Of a DNA stretch of 64,000 bases, positions 18,841 through 28,204 are shown in pieces; the stretch's first letter is position 1; every line of letters starts with the position of its first letter. This stretch comes from Paraburkholderia silviterrae. GTDB lineage: Bacteria; Pseudomonadota; Gammaproteobacteria; Burkholderiales; Burkholderiaceae. Location of the stretch: assembly GCF_004353915.1 (NCBI RefSeq), contig NZ_SMRP01000002.1, positions 618,795 to 682,794 of the forward strand. The letters run 5' to 3'. Below the pieces are notes generated by a model. It had not been told where the DNA came from and did not search any database. It was given only the letters and a program-made list of their open reading frames with translations. Position numbers and translations under genes: made by a program.

Positions 18841-20763
18841 TCATGACGACTTGCGCACCCGCAGATACCAGTCGCAGAGCAACCGGACCTGCTTGGGCGT
18901 GTAGCCCTTCGCCACCATGCGGTTGACGAAGTCTTCATGCTTGCGCTGCTCTTCCGCCGATCCCTTTGCATTGAACGAGATGACCGGCAAAAGTTCTTCC
19001 GTGTTCGAGAACATTTTCTTCTCGATCACCACGCGCAGCTTCTCGTAGCTGATCCATGCCGGGTTCTTGCCGGCATTGGCCGCGCGCGCGCGCAGCACGA
19101 AGTTCACGATCTCGTTGCGGAAGTCCTTCGGGTTGCTGATGCCCGCGGGCTTCTCGATCTTCTCCAGCTCCGCGTTCAGCGCTGCGCGGTCGAAGCTCTC
19201 GCCCGTGTCGTGGTCGCGGAACTCCTGATCCTGAATCCAGAAGTCGGCGTACGTGACATAGCGATCGAAGATGTTCTGCCCGTATTCGGAATACGATTCG
19301 AGGTAAGCGGTCTGGATCTCCTTGCCGATGAACTCGGCGTAGCGCGACGCCAACACGTCCTTCACAAACGAGAGATACTTCTGCTCGGTCTCCGGCGGGA
19401 ACTGCTCGCGTTCGATCTGCTGCTCGAGCACGTACATGAGGTGCACCGGATTCGCGGCCACTTCAGTCGAATCGAAGTTGAACACGCGCGAGAGGATCTT
19501 GAACGCGAAGCGCGTGGAGACCCCGGCCATGCCCTCGTCCACACCGGCGAAGTCGCGGTATTCCTGATACGACTTCGCCTTCGGATCGGTGTCCTTGAGA
19601 TTTTCCCCGTCGTAGACCTGCATCTTCGAGAACAGGCTCGAGTTCTCCGGCTCCTGCAAACGCGTGAGCACCGAGAACTGCGACATCATCTTGAGCGTGC
19701 CCGGTGCGCAAACCGACTCGGCGAGGGACGAGTTGCGCAGGAGCTTCTCGTAGATCTTCATCTCTTCCGAATAACGCAGGCAGTACGGCACCTTCACGAC
19801 AAAAATACGGTCGAGCAAGGCCTCATTGTTGCGGTTATTGCGGAACGCCTTCCACTCCGACTCGTTCGAGTGCGCGAGGATGATGCCGTTGAACGGAATC
19901 GCGCCGAACCCTTCGGTGCCCTTGAAGTTGCCTTCCTGGGTGGCCGTGAGCAGCGGGTGCAGGACCTTGATCGGCGCCTTGAACATTTCGACGAATTCGA
20001 GCAAGCCCTGATTCGCGAGGCACAGGCCACCGGAATAGCTGTACGCGTCCGCGTCGTCCTGGGCGTATTGCTCGAGCTTGCGGATGTCGACCTTGCCGAC
20101 GAGCGAGGAAATGTCCTGATTGTTCTCGTCGCCCGGCTCCGTCTTCGCGATGCCGATCTGCCGCAGGATCGACGGATAGCGGCGCACCACGCGGAACTTG
20201 CGGATGTCGCCGTTGAATTCGTGCAGACGCTTGACCGCCCACGGGCTCAGGATGCTCTTCAGATACCGGCGCGGAATGCCGTACTGTTCTTCGAGGATGG
20301 GACCATCCTCGTCATAGTCGAACAGACCGAGCGGCGACTCGTTCACGGGCGAGCCCTTGATCGAGTAAAGCGGCACGCGCTCCATGAGCTGCTTGAGCCG
20401 TTCCGCTATGGAAGACTTGCCGCCGCCTACCGGGCCCAGCAAATAGAGGATCTGCTTCTTCTCTTCGAGACCCTGCGCCGCGTGGCGGAAGTACGCGACG
20501 ACCTGCTCGATCACGTCTTCCATGCCATAGAACTCGCGGAACGCGGGATAAACCTTGATCACCTTGTTCGCAAAGATGCGCGACAGGCGCGGATCGATGC
20601 GAGTGTCGATCTGTTCTGGTTCCCCGATTGCCGTCAGCATGCGTTCGCCAGCCGTGGCGTACGCACTGGGATCTTCTTTGCAGAGCGCGAGATACTCCTC
20701 GAGCGAGAACTCTTCTTCTCGCGTTTTTTCGAAGCGGGTCGCGAAGCTGCTGTAGATATCCAT
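18841..20763 (-). CDS. prkA: PrkA/YeaG serine protein kinase
   Basis: 640-residue PrkA-type protein: an N-terminal AAA+ domain with Walker A GPVGGGKSS (about residue 109) and a C-terminal kinase-homology domain. E. coli YeaG acts with YeaH in nitrogen-starvation and stationary-phase adaptation. Conserved stretches visible include IKGSPVNESPLGLFD, YSGGLCLANQGLLEFVEMFK and ILAHSNESEW. The start at 20763 (MDIYSSFATRFE) follows GAGGAGG with good spacing. First gene of prkA-yeaH-spoVR. Its upstream region is long (756 bp) and carries a perfect 16-bp palindrome, so the operon may be under specific control. Confidence 0.95.
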   Translation of the reverse strand: MDIYSSFATRFEKTREEEFSLEEYLALCKEDPSAYATAGERMLTAIGEPEQIDTRIDPRLSRIFANKVIKVYPAFREFYGMEDVIEQVVAYFRHAAQGLEEKKQILYLLGPVGGGKSSIAERLKQLMERVPLYSIKGSPVNESPLGLFDYDEDGPILEEQYGIPRRYLKSILSPWAVKRLHEFNGDIRKFRVVRRYPSILRQIGIAKTEPGDENNQDISSLVGKVDIRKLEQYAQDDADAYSYSGGLCLANQGLLEFVEMFKAPIKVLHPLLTATQEGNFKGTEGFGAIPFNGIILAHSNESEWKAFRNNRNNEALLDRIFVVKVPYCLRYSEEMKIYEKLLRNSSLAESVCAPGTLKMMSQFSVLTRLQEPENSSLFSKMQVYDGENLKDTDPKAKSYQEYRDFAGVDEGMAGVSTRFAFKILSRVFNFDSTEVAANPVHLMYVLEQQIEREQFPPETEQKYLSFVKDVLASRYAEFIGKEIQTAYLESYSEYGQNIFDRYVTYADFWIQDQEFRDHDTGESFDRAALNAELEKIEKPAGISNPKDFRNEIVNFVLRARAANAGKNPAWISYEKLRVVIEKKMFSNTEELLPVISFNAKGSAEEQRKHEDFVNRMVAKGYTPKQVRLLCDWYLRVRKSS

Positions 20764-20887
20764 GCTACCTCCTCGCCGAGATCTGCGACCGATGTCGTGC
20801 GCGGCGCGCTATTCGGAAACGACATCGCTCGAATTCATCCTAAACCTTTTCGAATTTTTTTTCACACAAAAATCGCGCCTGATTGAA

Positions 20888-20903
20888 GGTTCAAATTTGA
20901 ACC
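20888..20903. promoter_or_regulatory. perfect 16-bp palindrome upstream of prkA
   Basis: GGTTCAAATTTGAACC, about 125 bp upstream of the prkA start. It is symmetric and AT-rich in the centre, like an operator for a dimeric regulator. The binding protein is unknown. Confidence 0.5.
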
Positions 20904-21422
20904 CTTGGAGCCTGGCGGGGTACGCCGTACAATCTTTCTCCTCTCACGCAATTTTCAAGCCGCACGCGCATGCACAAGCGCCGTACTTCGACGCTCGAAC
21001 GGCGAGTCCGCAGCTAATCCAGCCTGTACCCAACTTCGCCGTACCCCTTCGGCGATGCTCGTCGCTTCATCATAGAACGCATGGCCTCGCAAGCCGTGCA
21101 CAGAGCGCAACGCATACTTGTAACGCCGTGTTTGTAACAGCACATGCGCTGCCGTCGCGTGCATGCATCGACGATCTTTTTCTCGTTTTACAGGTCGTAT
21201 GCACGCACGTCGGTGAGTTGGCGCGCATTCGCACATGAGCCAACGCCCGGCCGCGCTGTCCCTTTCGTCAGTAGTGGCTTTCCCGTGGCTCGAATGGGTA
21301 TTGCGCGGACGTTGCAAAAAGCATCGCCGTCCCTATTCATCGTTTCAATTTACGCCTGCGAATATGGCACGCGTGACAGGTTGCGCAGACGATCGCTTCT
21401 CATGTGCGCCTTCGCGCCAACG

Positions 21423-21456
21423 AAAACGGCCGTCGCGCGCAATGCGTGACGGCCGT
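21423..21456 (-). terminator. rho-independent terminator of the hydratase gene
   Basis: Stem ACGGCCGTC (21426-21434) / GACGGCCGT (21448-21456). On the minus strand it runs into TTTTCG. It lies about 65 nt after the stop of the hydratase gene at 21520. Confidence 0.65.
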
Positions 21457-21519
21457 CGATCTCACATGGAGGCCGAAGCGTGGTGCGGCCCCTGCATGGA
21501 AGCCGCCGGCGCACGGTGC

Positions 21520-22281
21520 TCAGACGAACTCGATCTCGACCTCGCCTAGCCCATCGATATGGCCGTGCAGCAGGCCCGCTCCCTCGATGCGGTGCGCCCC
21601 TACGTAGGAACCCGTGGTGATGGTCCACTCGGGCTCGATGGTGATCCCCATCGCGGCGCAATGGTTGACGAACCAGACCAGCAGCTCGCGCGGATCGCCT
21701 GCCGGATTGCCCGCCATTTCCGGCACGAGCGAGACGCCGTCGAAGGCGAGCTCGAGCTCGGGAGCGACGAAGTCGAGCGCCCGCGCGAGCGCCCCGTACG
21801 GCTGCGCATGGCCGGTCACGAGCGCGCCATTGTTCTGCGCGTCGGCGAGCTGCGCGAGCGGCGCGACGTTTGGCCATTCGGCGAAGCGGCTGTCGACGAT
21901 TTCGATGGCGGGAAGAATTTGTCCGACGAGCGCGAGCACCTCGTCGCGCGCATAGGCGTCGGCGCGCGGCGCGATCGGCTCGGCGAAGCGAAAGGCGATC
22001 TCGAGCTCAACGAGCACCCGGAAGAACGACTGGCGCTCGACGCGCGTGGGCGAGGCGTGCACGTGCGTGGCCGCGATCGGGGCGCCGGAAACCGGGCCAC
22101 CGGGTGTGCGCGCGCCGATCTTCCAGCCGCCCGTGCGCGTGCCCAGCCCGGCGAGCACGGCCTGCTGGATTGCATAAGCCGTGGCCGCGTCGGGCGGCAG
22201 GCACTCGGGCGCCAGCGTCTCGATCATCTGATGGCGGCGGCGCGCCGCCACGAGGCGCTGCGCGAGATCGTCACGTGTCAT
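21520..22281 (-). CDS. 2-keto-4-pentenoate hydratase / FAH-superfamily protein
   Basis: 253-residue protein of the MhpD/HpcG-type hydratase and decarboxylase family, which hydrates 2-hydroxypenta-2,4-dienoate-type products of aromatic meta-cleavage. Features seen: TGGWKIG near residue 50, the metal-binding-like VELEIAFRF, ALVGQILPAIEIVDSRF, and TGSYVGAHRI near the C-terminus. No meta-cleavage genes are nearby, so the pathway role is open; related proteins act on other 2-oxo acids. It is monocistronic as far as visible, 395 bp after the chemoreceptor gene on the same strand. Confidence 0.82.
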   Translation of the reverse strand: MTRDDLAQRLVAARRRHQMIETLAPECLPPDAATAYAIQQAVLAGLGTRTGGWKIGARTPGGPVSGAPIAATHVHASPTRVERQSFFRVLVELEIAFRFAEPIAPRADAYARDEVLALVGQILPAIEIVDSRFAEWPNVAPLAQLADAQNNGALVTGHAQPYGALARALDFVAPELELAFDGVSLVPEMAGNPAGDPRELLVWFVNHCAAMGITIEPEWTITTGSYVGAHRIEGAGLLHGHIDGLGEVEIEFV

Positions 22282-22676
22282 GTCTGGGTCCTTTCCTGGA
22301 GTTCGTGCGCCGGCAGCGCAGGTCTCTCGCGTTCAGCCGGCATGTTTGCGTCATGTCGCGCCATGGCAATGCGGTGCGTGTTGCACTGCGAAGCGCCTCG
22401 CCCAGGCGCTTCGGCTTCGCGGGAGCGTCCCGCTGCGCCCGGACCTGCCGCGCGCTTGCGGTGCGTGGCGCGTCAGATTGGCTTCGGCACCGAAGCGCAG
22501 CGCAGTGTACCGTGCGACCCCGTCCGCGCGCGTGACAAGTTTCACAATGTACCGTAACCGGCATCGCACCGCGCATGCATTGGCCTTGTGGCCAGAAATA
22601 ACGCCGCTGCACCCGCGCGGGGCGGATACGGCCATGGCGGCTCGCGCGACGTGCATGAAGACGCCGCAGCCTTGCG
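22282..22676. other. 395-bp spacer between chemoreceptor and hydratase genes
   Basis: No convincing gene. It holds a 10-bp perfect hairpin (CGAAGCGCCT / AGGCGCTTCG, 22389-22413) without a U tract on either strand, which could be a weak terminator. No clear promoter for the hydratase gene was recognised. Confidence 0.35.
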
Positions 22677-24488
22677 TCAGAAGGTTTCCCAGTCGTCGTT
22701 TGATCCGGCCACCGCTGTGGCCGCCGAAGTCGGCACCGATGTGGTGCTTGCGGCTGCGCGTGCAGGCACGCTCGCAGCCAGGCGGGTCGTGGCGAGCGCG
22801 GGCCTGCGCGGCGCAGGCGCCGCGACGCGCACAGCGGACTTCGCGGCCGGGCGCGCGATGGGCTGCGCGCCGACGGGCGGCATATTGGGCTCGATTACGG
22901 CCTGCGAACTCGCACGCTTTGCGGTTTGCACCGCCGGCGGCGCGTGGGAATCGTCGACGTTGAAAACGGCGACAGCGGCGCGCAGCCGGCTCGCCTGGTC
23001 TTCGAGCGACTGCGCCGCGGCGGCGGCCTCTTCCACGAGTGCCGCGTTCTGCTGGGTGACTTCGTCCATCTGCGTGACGGCGCGCGCCACCTGGTCGATG
23101 CCGCTCGACTGCTCCTGCGAGGCCGCCGCGATCTCGCCCATGATGTCGGTCACGCGCTGCACCGCGCCAATGATCTCCGCCATCGTGCGGCCCGCCTCGT
23201 CGACGAGCGCCGAGCCCGCGTGCACGCGCTCGACCGAGGTGTCGATGAGCCCCTTGATCTCCTTGGCCGCCGCCGACGAACGCTGCGCGAGGCTGCGCAC
23301 CTCGCCCGCCACGACCGCGAAGCCGCGCCCCTCCTCGCCCGCGCGAGCCGCTTCCACGGCCGCGTTGAGCGCGAGAATGTTGGTCTGAAAGGCGATGCCC
23401 TCGATGATCGAGATGATGTCGGCAATCTTCGCCGAGCTCTCGTTGATCTCGCCCATCGTGCCCACCACCTCGCTCACGACCCGGCTGCCCTTGTTAGCGA
23501 TATCCGAGGCGCTGGCGGCCAGCGCGCTCGCCTGGCGGGCGTTCTCGGCGTTCTGCTTCACGGTTCCGGTGAGCTCCTCCATGCTGGACGCGGTTTCCTG
23601 CAGCGCCGAGGCCTGCTCCTCCGTGCGCGACGAGAGATCGATGTTGCCGGCCGCGATCTGGCGCGTGGCCGTGGCGATCGCCTCGGTGCCCATGCGCACC
23701 GAGCGCACGGTGTCGCCGAGGCTGTGCTGCATGCGCGCGACGCCGCCGAGCAGCTCGCCCATCTCGTCGCGCGTGCGCACCACGACGGGGCGGCGCAGAT
23801 CGCCCGCGGCGATCGCGGAGAAGGCGCCGAGCGCCTCGCGAAGTGGTTCCGAGATCGCGCGGCGCAGCGTGAGAAACGAAAGCACCGCAGCGCCGATGCC
23901 GATCAAAAGCGCCGCGATGGCTGCGATGCGCAACGCGCCGAATGCCGACTCCGCGTCGTTGAAGCCTGCTCGCGCGAGCGTGTCCTGCAGTTTGTCGAGC
24001 GCAAGATCGGCCTGCGAAAGCGCGCTGTATGCGCTCTGCAGCGCGTTGGCGCCGCCAATCACCTTGCTCTGGTCGCCCGCGGCGATGGCGGCGGAAAAAC
24101 CGTCAGCGGCCTGCTGAAACGCCGTGCGGCGCTCGCCGACGTCTTGCATGAGACGCACTTCCTCCTGCTCGCGCGGCAAGCTCAGGTACTTCTTCCAGTA
24201 ATCGTCCGAGACGCCGCGCAGCATGCGCGCACGCGCGAGCGTGGCGGCCACGTCGGGCGTGCCGATCTGGAACGCGGCGCGGTCGAGCGCGAGCCGCTCG
24301 CGCGCCGCATAGATCTCGGCCATGTTCACGGCATGGCTGCTCGGCATCTGATTGGTGTAGGTCGCGCGATATGCCTCGTTCGAGCGCGTCAGGCCGAACA
24401 GCCCCACCGCGCTGATGGCGACGATGAGCGCCGCCAGGAAACCCATCGTGAGGCCGATGCGCGCCTTGATGCTGATGCCGTTGTTCAT
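22677..24488 (-). CDS. methyl-accepting chemotaxis protein (Tar/Trg type)
   Basis: 603-residue inner-membrane chemoreceptor. Order: TM1 (about 9-30), a four-helix periplasmic sensor domain, TM2 (about 190-212, [19 protein letters not shown]), HAMP, and the signalling domain with the hairpin-tip region around [20 protein letters not shown]. The last residues, DDWETF, match the WxxF-type pentapeptide that tethers CheR/CheB, so it is likely a major high-abundance receptor. A ribose-type LacI operator (CAAACGTTTG) overlaps the expected transcription start, which suggests that it senses ribose or another sugar; this is inference from regulation and proximity to rbs, not from the ligand domain. Confidence 0.92.
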   Translation of the reverse strand: MNNGISIKARIGLTMGFLAALIVAISAVGLFGLTRSNEAYRATYTNQMPSSHAVNMAEIYAARERLALDRAAFQIGTPDVAATLARARMLRGVSDDYWKKYLSLPREQEEVRLMQDVGERRTAFQQAADGFSAAIAAGDQSKVIGGANALQSAYSALSQADLALDKLQDTLARAGFNDAESAFGALRIAAIAALLIGIGAAVLSFLTLRRAISEPLREALGAFSAIAAGDLRRPVVVRTRDEMGELLGGVARMQHSLGDTVRSVRMGTEAIATATRQIAAGNIDLSSRTEEQASALQETASSMEELTGTVKQNAENARQASALAASASDIANKGSRVVSEVVGTMGEINESSAKIADIISIIEGIAFQTNILALNAAVEAARAGEEGRGFAVVAGEVRSLAQRSSAAAKEIKGLIDTSVERVHAGSALVDEAGRTMAEIIGAVQRVTDIMGEIAAASQEQSSGIDQVARAVTQMDEVTQQNAALVEEAAAAAQSLEDQASRLRAAVAVFNVDDSHAPPAVQTAKRASSQAVIEPNMPPVGAQPIARPAAKSAVRVAAPAPRRPALATTRLAASVPARAAASTTSVPTSAATAVAGSNDDWETF

Positions 24489-24562
24489 TGCTCTCCCGTG
24501 CTTGCCGTGAAGCGGCTTGCTGCGCTCCAGATTGCGGGCTGCTGCCCTGAATGGGTTTACGG

Positions 24563-24572
24563 CAAACGTTTG
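24563..24572. promoter_or_regulatory. RbsR-type operator in front of the chemoreceptor gene
   Basis: CAAACGTTTG, a perfect 10-bp palindrome with the same core (AAACGTTT) as the site before rbsB and as the E. coli rbs operator. It lies 14-23 nt downstream of the minus-strand -10 box, where bound repressor would block transcription. Confidence 0.6.
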
Positions 24573-24586
24573 GGAGGCTTGAAATT

Positions 24587-24592
24587 ATTATA
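24587..24592 (-). promoter_or_regulatory. -10 box of the chemoreceptor gene
   Basis: Perfect TATAAT on the minus strand about 100 bp upstream of the start codon. No good -35 hexamer is found at the right distance, so activation by another factor is possible. Confidence 0.45.
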
Positions 24593-24698
24593 TGGTGTGA
24601 AGAATTGGGCGAGATTCCTGACGAATAAATTACAACCCCTGGATGACGCGCGGGCGCTCCGCCCAACGCGAAGGCGCACCGGGTCCAGGGGCTCCGTT

Positions 24699-25730
24699 TC
24701 AGCGCCCCATGTCCTCCAGCCGAGGAATGGACGGTTGCGCGCCTGCGCGCGTCACGGAGATCGAAGCCGCGCGCAGCGCGAACTGGATCGCCTGTGTGGG
24801 CGCCTCGCCGGCGGCGAGCCGGGCGGCCAGGGCGCCGATGAACGTGTCGCCGGCCGCCGTCGTGTCGAGCGCGGCCACCTTGGGCGCGGGCCAGTGCACG
24901 GGCGAAGGCGCGCCCGCCGCGTCCGATGCCTGCGCGCCCCCCTCACCCAGCAGCGCGCAGACCCCCTGCGCGCCGAGCGTCACCAGCACGTTGCGCGCCC
25001 CCGCGCGATGCAGCGCCAGCGCGGCGTGCGCGGCGTCCTCGGGTGTGGCGAGCGGCAGGCCCGTGAGCGTCGCGGCTTCGAGTTCGTTGGGAACGAGGTA
25101 ATCGATGAGCGGCAGCCACTCGGCCGGCAGCGGGCCGGTGGCCGGCGCGGGATTGAGGATGGTGGTCTTGCCGAGCCGGCGCGCGGCGGCGAGCGCCGCG
25201 TGCACCGCGGCGGGCGGCGTCTCCAGCTGGCAGACGACGACGTCGGCGGCCGCGAGCGCCGCCTCGTGGCGCGCGAGCGTTGCGGGCGTCACTTCACCGT
25301 TGCTGCCCGCCACGATCACGATGGCGTTCTGGCTCGCGTCGTCGACGACGATCAGCGCCACGCCGGTCGGTGCCTGCGGCGCGGTATCGAGCGCGCCGCA
25401 ATCGATGCCTTCGGCAAGGAGCCCTGCGCGCAGCAGCTCGCCGTTGGCGTCGGCGCCCACGCAGCCGATCATGGCCACCCGCGCGCCAAGACGCGCCGCC
25501 GCGACCGCCTGGTTGCCGCCCTTGCCGCCCGCCACCTGCGCAAAGGCACTGCCCGCGAGCGTCTCGCCCGGGCGCGGCAGGCGCGGCGCGCGCGCGACGA
25601 GATCCATGTTCAGGCTGCCGACTACCGCAACGCGGCCGCGCGCCGTGTTGGCGTCGTGCCGGGCATGGTCTTGGGTGCCGGCTTGCGCCGCCGTTTGCGT
25701 CACTGAGCGCCGGGTTTCGTCAATCGCCAC
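24699..25730 (-). CDS. rbsK: ribokinase
   Basis: Phosphorylates ribose to ribose 5-phosphate for the pentose phosphate pathway. A PfkB-family kinase of 343 residues with signature 1 (GGKGGNQAVAAARLGA, near 68) and signature 2 (DTTAAGDTFIGAL, near 290, with the catalytic Asp in GD). The first 30 or so residues form a non-conserved N-terminal extension compared with E. coli RbsK (about 309). The GTG start at 25730 has AGGAGG 9 nt upstream, so the extension is probably real. Last gene of rbsB-A-C-R-K, 72 nt after rbsR. Confidence 0.93.
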   Translation of the reverse strand: MAIDETRRSVTQTAAQAGTQDHARHDANTARGRVAVVGSLNMDLVARAPRLPRPGETLAGSAFAQVAGGKGGNQAVAAARLGARVAMIGCVGADANGELLRAGLLAEGIDCGALDTAPQAPTGVALIVVDDASQNAIVIVAGSNGEVTPATLARHEAALAAADVVVCQLETPPAAVHAALAAARRLGKTTILNPAPATGPLPAEWLPLIDYLVPNELEAATLTGLPLATPEDAAHAALALHRAGARNVLVTLGAQGVCALLGEGGAQASDAAGAPSPVHWPAPKVAALDTTAAGDTFIGALAARLAAGEAPTQAIQFALRAASISVTRAGAQPSIPRLEDMGR

Positions 25731-25802
25731 TTCGTTTGCCTCCTGTGCAAGATCCAGTCGGCCGATTATGCACGCGCTCGTGCACGCGATTCAGACCGCG
25801 CT

Positions 25803-26846
25803 TCAGGCCGCACGCGTCGCCGGCTTACAGGCGCCGCACCACGGCGCGGTGGATTCGCGCGGCAAGAGTTGCGGCGCCATCACGCGCCGCAGCACCGTTG
25901 CGTCGTTGCGCTCATGCCCGGGTGCGCCAATCCGCTCGATCAGCGTGAGCGCCGCCATCTCGCCGAGTGCTCGCGCCGGCTGGCCGACCGTCGAGAGCGC
26001 GGGCCAGGTGAACTGGCCGAGCTCGATGTCGTCGAAGCCGATGATCGAGCAGTCGGCGGGCACCCGCAGGCCGCGCTCGGCGGCCGCGCGCAGCGCCCCG
26101 ATGCCCATCATGTCGTTGCCGGCGAAGATCGCGCTGGGGCGCACGGTGTCGAACAGTTGCGCCGCGGCGCGGTAGCCGCCCGTGCCCGAGAAGTCGGCCT
26201 CGACGATCGCACCCGGCGCGATCTCGACGCCGCGCTCGGCCATCGCGCGCAGGAAGCCGTGCATGCGCATCGCGGCCACTGCCGCGCTGACCGGCCCCGT
26301 GATGCAGCCGATCCGCGAGTGCCCGAGCTCGAGCAAATGGCGCGTCGCGAGCCATGCGCCGCGTTCGTGGTCGATCTGCACGAGATCGGCGTTCAGGCCT
26401 TCGATGTTGCGGTCCACCACGACGATCGGCTCGCGCGTTTCGCCAAGCGTCGCCGCGAGCACGGCATCGTCGCCCGCCGACGCCACGATCAGCCCGTCGA
26501 TGCGCTTTTCCTGCAGCACGCGCAGATAGTTGCGCTGCTTGAGCGGATCGTCATCGGAATTGCAGAAGAACACGCAGTAGCCCTTCTGCGCGCAGCCGTC
26601 CTCGACGCCGCGCGCGAGCTCCGCGTAGTACGGATTCGTACCGTTGGGCACCACGAGCCCGATCGTCGCCGTCGAGCGCGCCTTGAGCGAGCGCGCGACC
26701 GCCGACGGCACGTAGTTGAGGTCGCGAATCGCCTGCTCGACCTTGGCCCGCACGTCCGCCGACACCGGCCGCGAATTGTTCACGACATGCGACACCGTCG
26801 TGAAAGACACCCCCGCCACGGCGGCCACATCTTTGATCGTCGCCAT
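25803..26846 (-). CDS. rbsR: ribose operon repressor RbsR-like (LacI family)
   Basis: 347-residue LacI-family repressor with helix-turn-helix ATIKDVAAVAGVSFTTVSHV, hinge and sugar-binding domain (NPYYAELARGVEDGC, FAGNDMMGIGALRAA). Its place between rbsC and rbsK marks it as the ribose repressor. The recognition helix VSFTTVSHVVN resembles that of RbsR and PurR, consistent with the AAACGTTT-centred palindromes before rbsB and before the chemoreceptor gene. It is separated from rbsC by a 290-bp spacer with 12-bp tandem repeats, so it may have its own promoter. Confidence 0.9.
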   Translation of the reverse strand: MATIKDVAAVAGVSFTTVSHVVNNSRPVSADVRAKVEQAIRDLNYVPSAVARSLKARSTATIGLVVPNGTNPYYAELARGVEDGCAQKGYCVFFCNSDDDPLKQRNYLRVLQEKRIDGLIVASAGDDAVLAATLGETREPIVVVDRNIEGLNADLVQIDHERGAWLATRHLLELGHSRIGCITGPVSAAVAAMRMHGFLRAMAERGVEIAPGAIVEADFSGTGGYRAAAQLFDTVRPSAIFAGNDMMGIGALRAAAERGLRVPADCSIIGFDDIELGQFTWPALSTVGQPARALGEMAALTLIERIGAPGHERNDATVLRRVMAPQLLPRESTAPWCGACKPATRAA

Positions 26847-27037
26847 CTTTGCTGTTGCTCCTGCTTCGTCCTGCTCGTTTTCTACTGCTGCCGCCGCACG
26901 GCCGCGCCTCTTTTTTGTTATTGGAGGCGGCTTTGCACGGCGATGGCCCTCGGTGAGCGCACCGGTCGGTTAGTCGTTTACCCGGCCGCTCTCGTTTTTT
27001 TCTTCTAACCCCTTCGTGCTTCTACTTCACTCGCTGC

Positions 27038-27085
27038 TTCAGTTACTACCGCAGTTACTGCCGCAGTTACGGCTTCAGTGACTCC
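27038..27085. repeat. four tandem 12-bp repeats in the rbsC-rbsR spacer
   Basis: Units TTCAGTTACTAC, CGCAGTTACTGC, CGCAGTTACGGC and TTCAGTGACTCC share the core CAGTKAC. They lie between rbsC and rbsR and are not in a credible reading frame of either gene. Function unknown. Confidence 0.75.
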
Positions 27086-27136
27086 ATTCGCCACCCTGCG
27101 CGCGGCCACATCCTGACGCTTGCATCCATTGCCGCG

Positions 27137-28204
27137 TCACTTCCCGCCGCGCTTGCGGCTGCGGTGGCTTCGATACGTGTCGAGCACCACCGCGACCACG
27201 ATCACCGCGCCGGTGATGATGCGCTTGGTCGGCTCGTTCGCGCCGATCTGCGCGAGCCCCGCCGCGAGCACGGAAATGATCAACACGCCGAAAAACGTGC
27301 TGATGACCGAGCCGCGCCCGCCCATCAGGCTCGTGCCGCCGATCACCACGGCGGCGATCACCTGCAGCTCGAGGCCGACGCCCGCGTTCGGATCCGCGGC
27401 TTCGAGGCGCGAGATCTGGAACAGCGCGGCAAGCCCCGAGAGCGCGCCCATCAGCGCGAACACGACGATCTTGTACGGGCGCGGATCGACGCCCGCGAGC
27501 CGCACTGCCTCCTCGTTGGTGCCGATGCCGATCAGGTAACGGCCGAACACCGTGCGCGTGAGCACCAGTTGCGCGATCACCATGACCGCCACGGCGATCA
27601 GGAACGCGGGCGAGATGCCGAACGCAAGCGGATTCGAAAGGAAGTCGAACGCATCGCCGATATAGGCCGTGCGCGAATTCGTCATCTGGTACGCGAGGCC
27701 GCGCGCGGCCTCCAGCACGCCGAGCGAGACGATGAACGACGGAATGCGCCAGCCCACCGTGACCGCGCCCGTGAGCGTGCCCGTGGCCGCTGCGGCCAGC
27801 AGCCCGACGAGCGCCGCGGGCAGCGCGCCGAGCCCCCACTTGAGGGCGGCCACGCTCACCACCGACGCCCCGAGCGCCAGCACCGAGCCCACCGAGAGGT
27901 CGATGCCCGCGATGATCAGCACGAATGTCATGCCCACGGACATGACGACGAGATCGGGAATCTGGTTCGCGATCGTGCTGAACGTATCGTAAGTCAGGAA
28001 GTGCGAACTCAGCAGCGAGAACAGTACGATCATCGCGACCAGCGCGAGCGCGAGGCCCAGATAATTCGAAAAGCCAAAGCGCGTGCCGACGGGTTTGGCG
28101 CTCGCGGCCGTCGTCGCGGCGGCGTGCGAAGCGCTGCCGGGCGGCGCGGACCGTGCCGGCTCTGCGGGCTCTCCTGGTTGTTCGCGCAACGGTGGATTCG
28201 TCAT
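27137..28204 (-). CDS. rbsC: ribose ABC transporter permease
   Basis: Inner-membrane channel subunit of the CUT2 ribose importer, 355 residues. After an Ala/Pro-rich N-terminus of about 45 residues come eight or more membrane segments. Family motifs seen: MTFVLIIAGIDLSVGSVLAL and VIGGTSLMGGRGSV. The start codon at 28204 overlaps the rbsA stop by 4 nt (ATGA), so the two are translationally coupled. Confidence 0.94.
   Translation of the reverse strand: MTNPPLREQPGEPAEPARSAPPGSASHAAATTAASAKPVGTRFGFSNYLGLALALVAMIVLFSLLSSHFLTYDTFSTIANQIPDLVVMSVGMTFVLIIAGIDLSVGSVLALGASVVSVAALKWGLGALPAALVGLLAAAATGTLTGAVTVGWRIPSFIVSLGVLEAARGLAYQMTNSRTAYIGDAFDFLSNPLAFGISPAFLIAVAVMVIAQLVLTRTVFGRYLIGIGTNEEAVRLAGVDPRPYKIVVFALMGALSGLAALFQISRLEAADPNAGVGLELQVIAAVVIGGTSLMGGRGSVISTFFGVLIISVLAAGLAQIGANEPTKRIITGAVIVVAVVLDTYRSHRSRKRGGK

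Larger units (their letters stand above)
20764..21519. other. 756-bp intergenic region upstream of prkA
   Basis: No credible ORF: the open frames here have atypical composition and no family resemblance. It contains the palindrome at 20888-20903, a plus-strand promoter-like pair (TTGGAG, 17 nt, TACAAT, starting near 20905) with no gene behind it, and near its other end the terminator of the hydratase gene. I found no convincing sigma54 site for prkA. Confidence 0.5.

Noticed and set aside
20762..21238. 158-codon plus-strand frame upstream of prkA
   Set aside because: No ribosome site, no family resemblance, and irregular composition; better explained as regulatory DNA.
27038..27085. CRISPR-like array
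   Set aside because: Units are 12 bp with no spacers.
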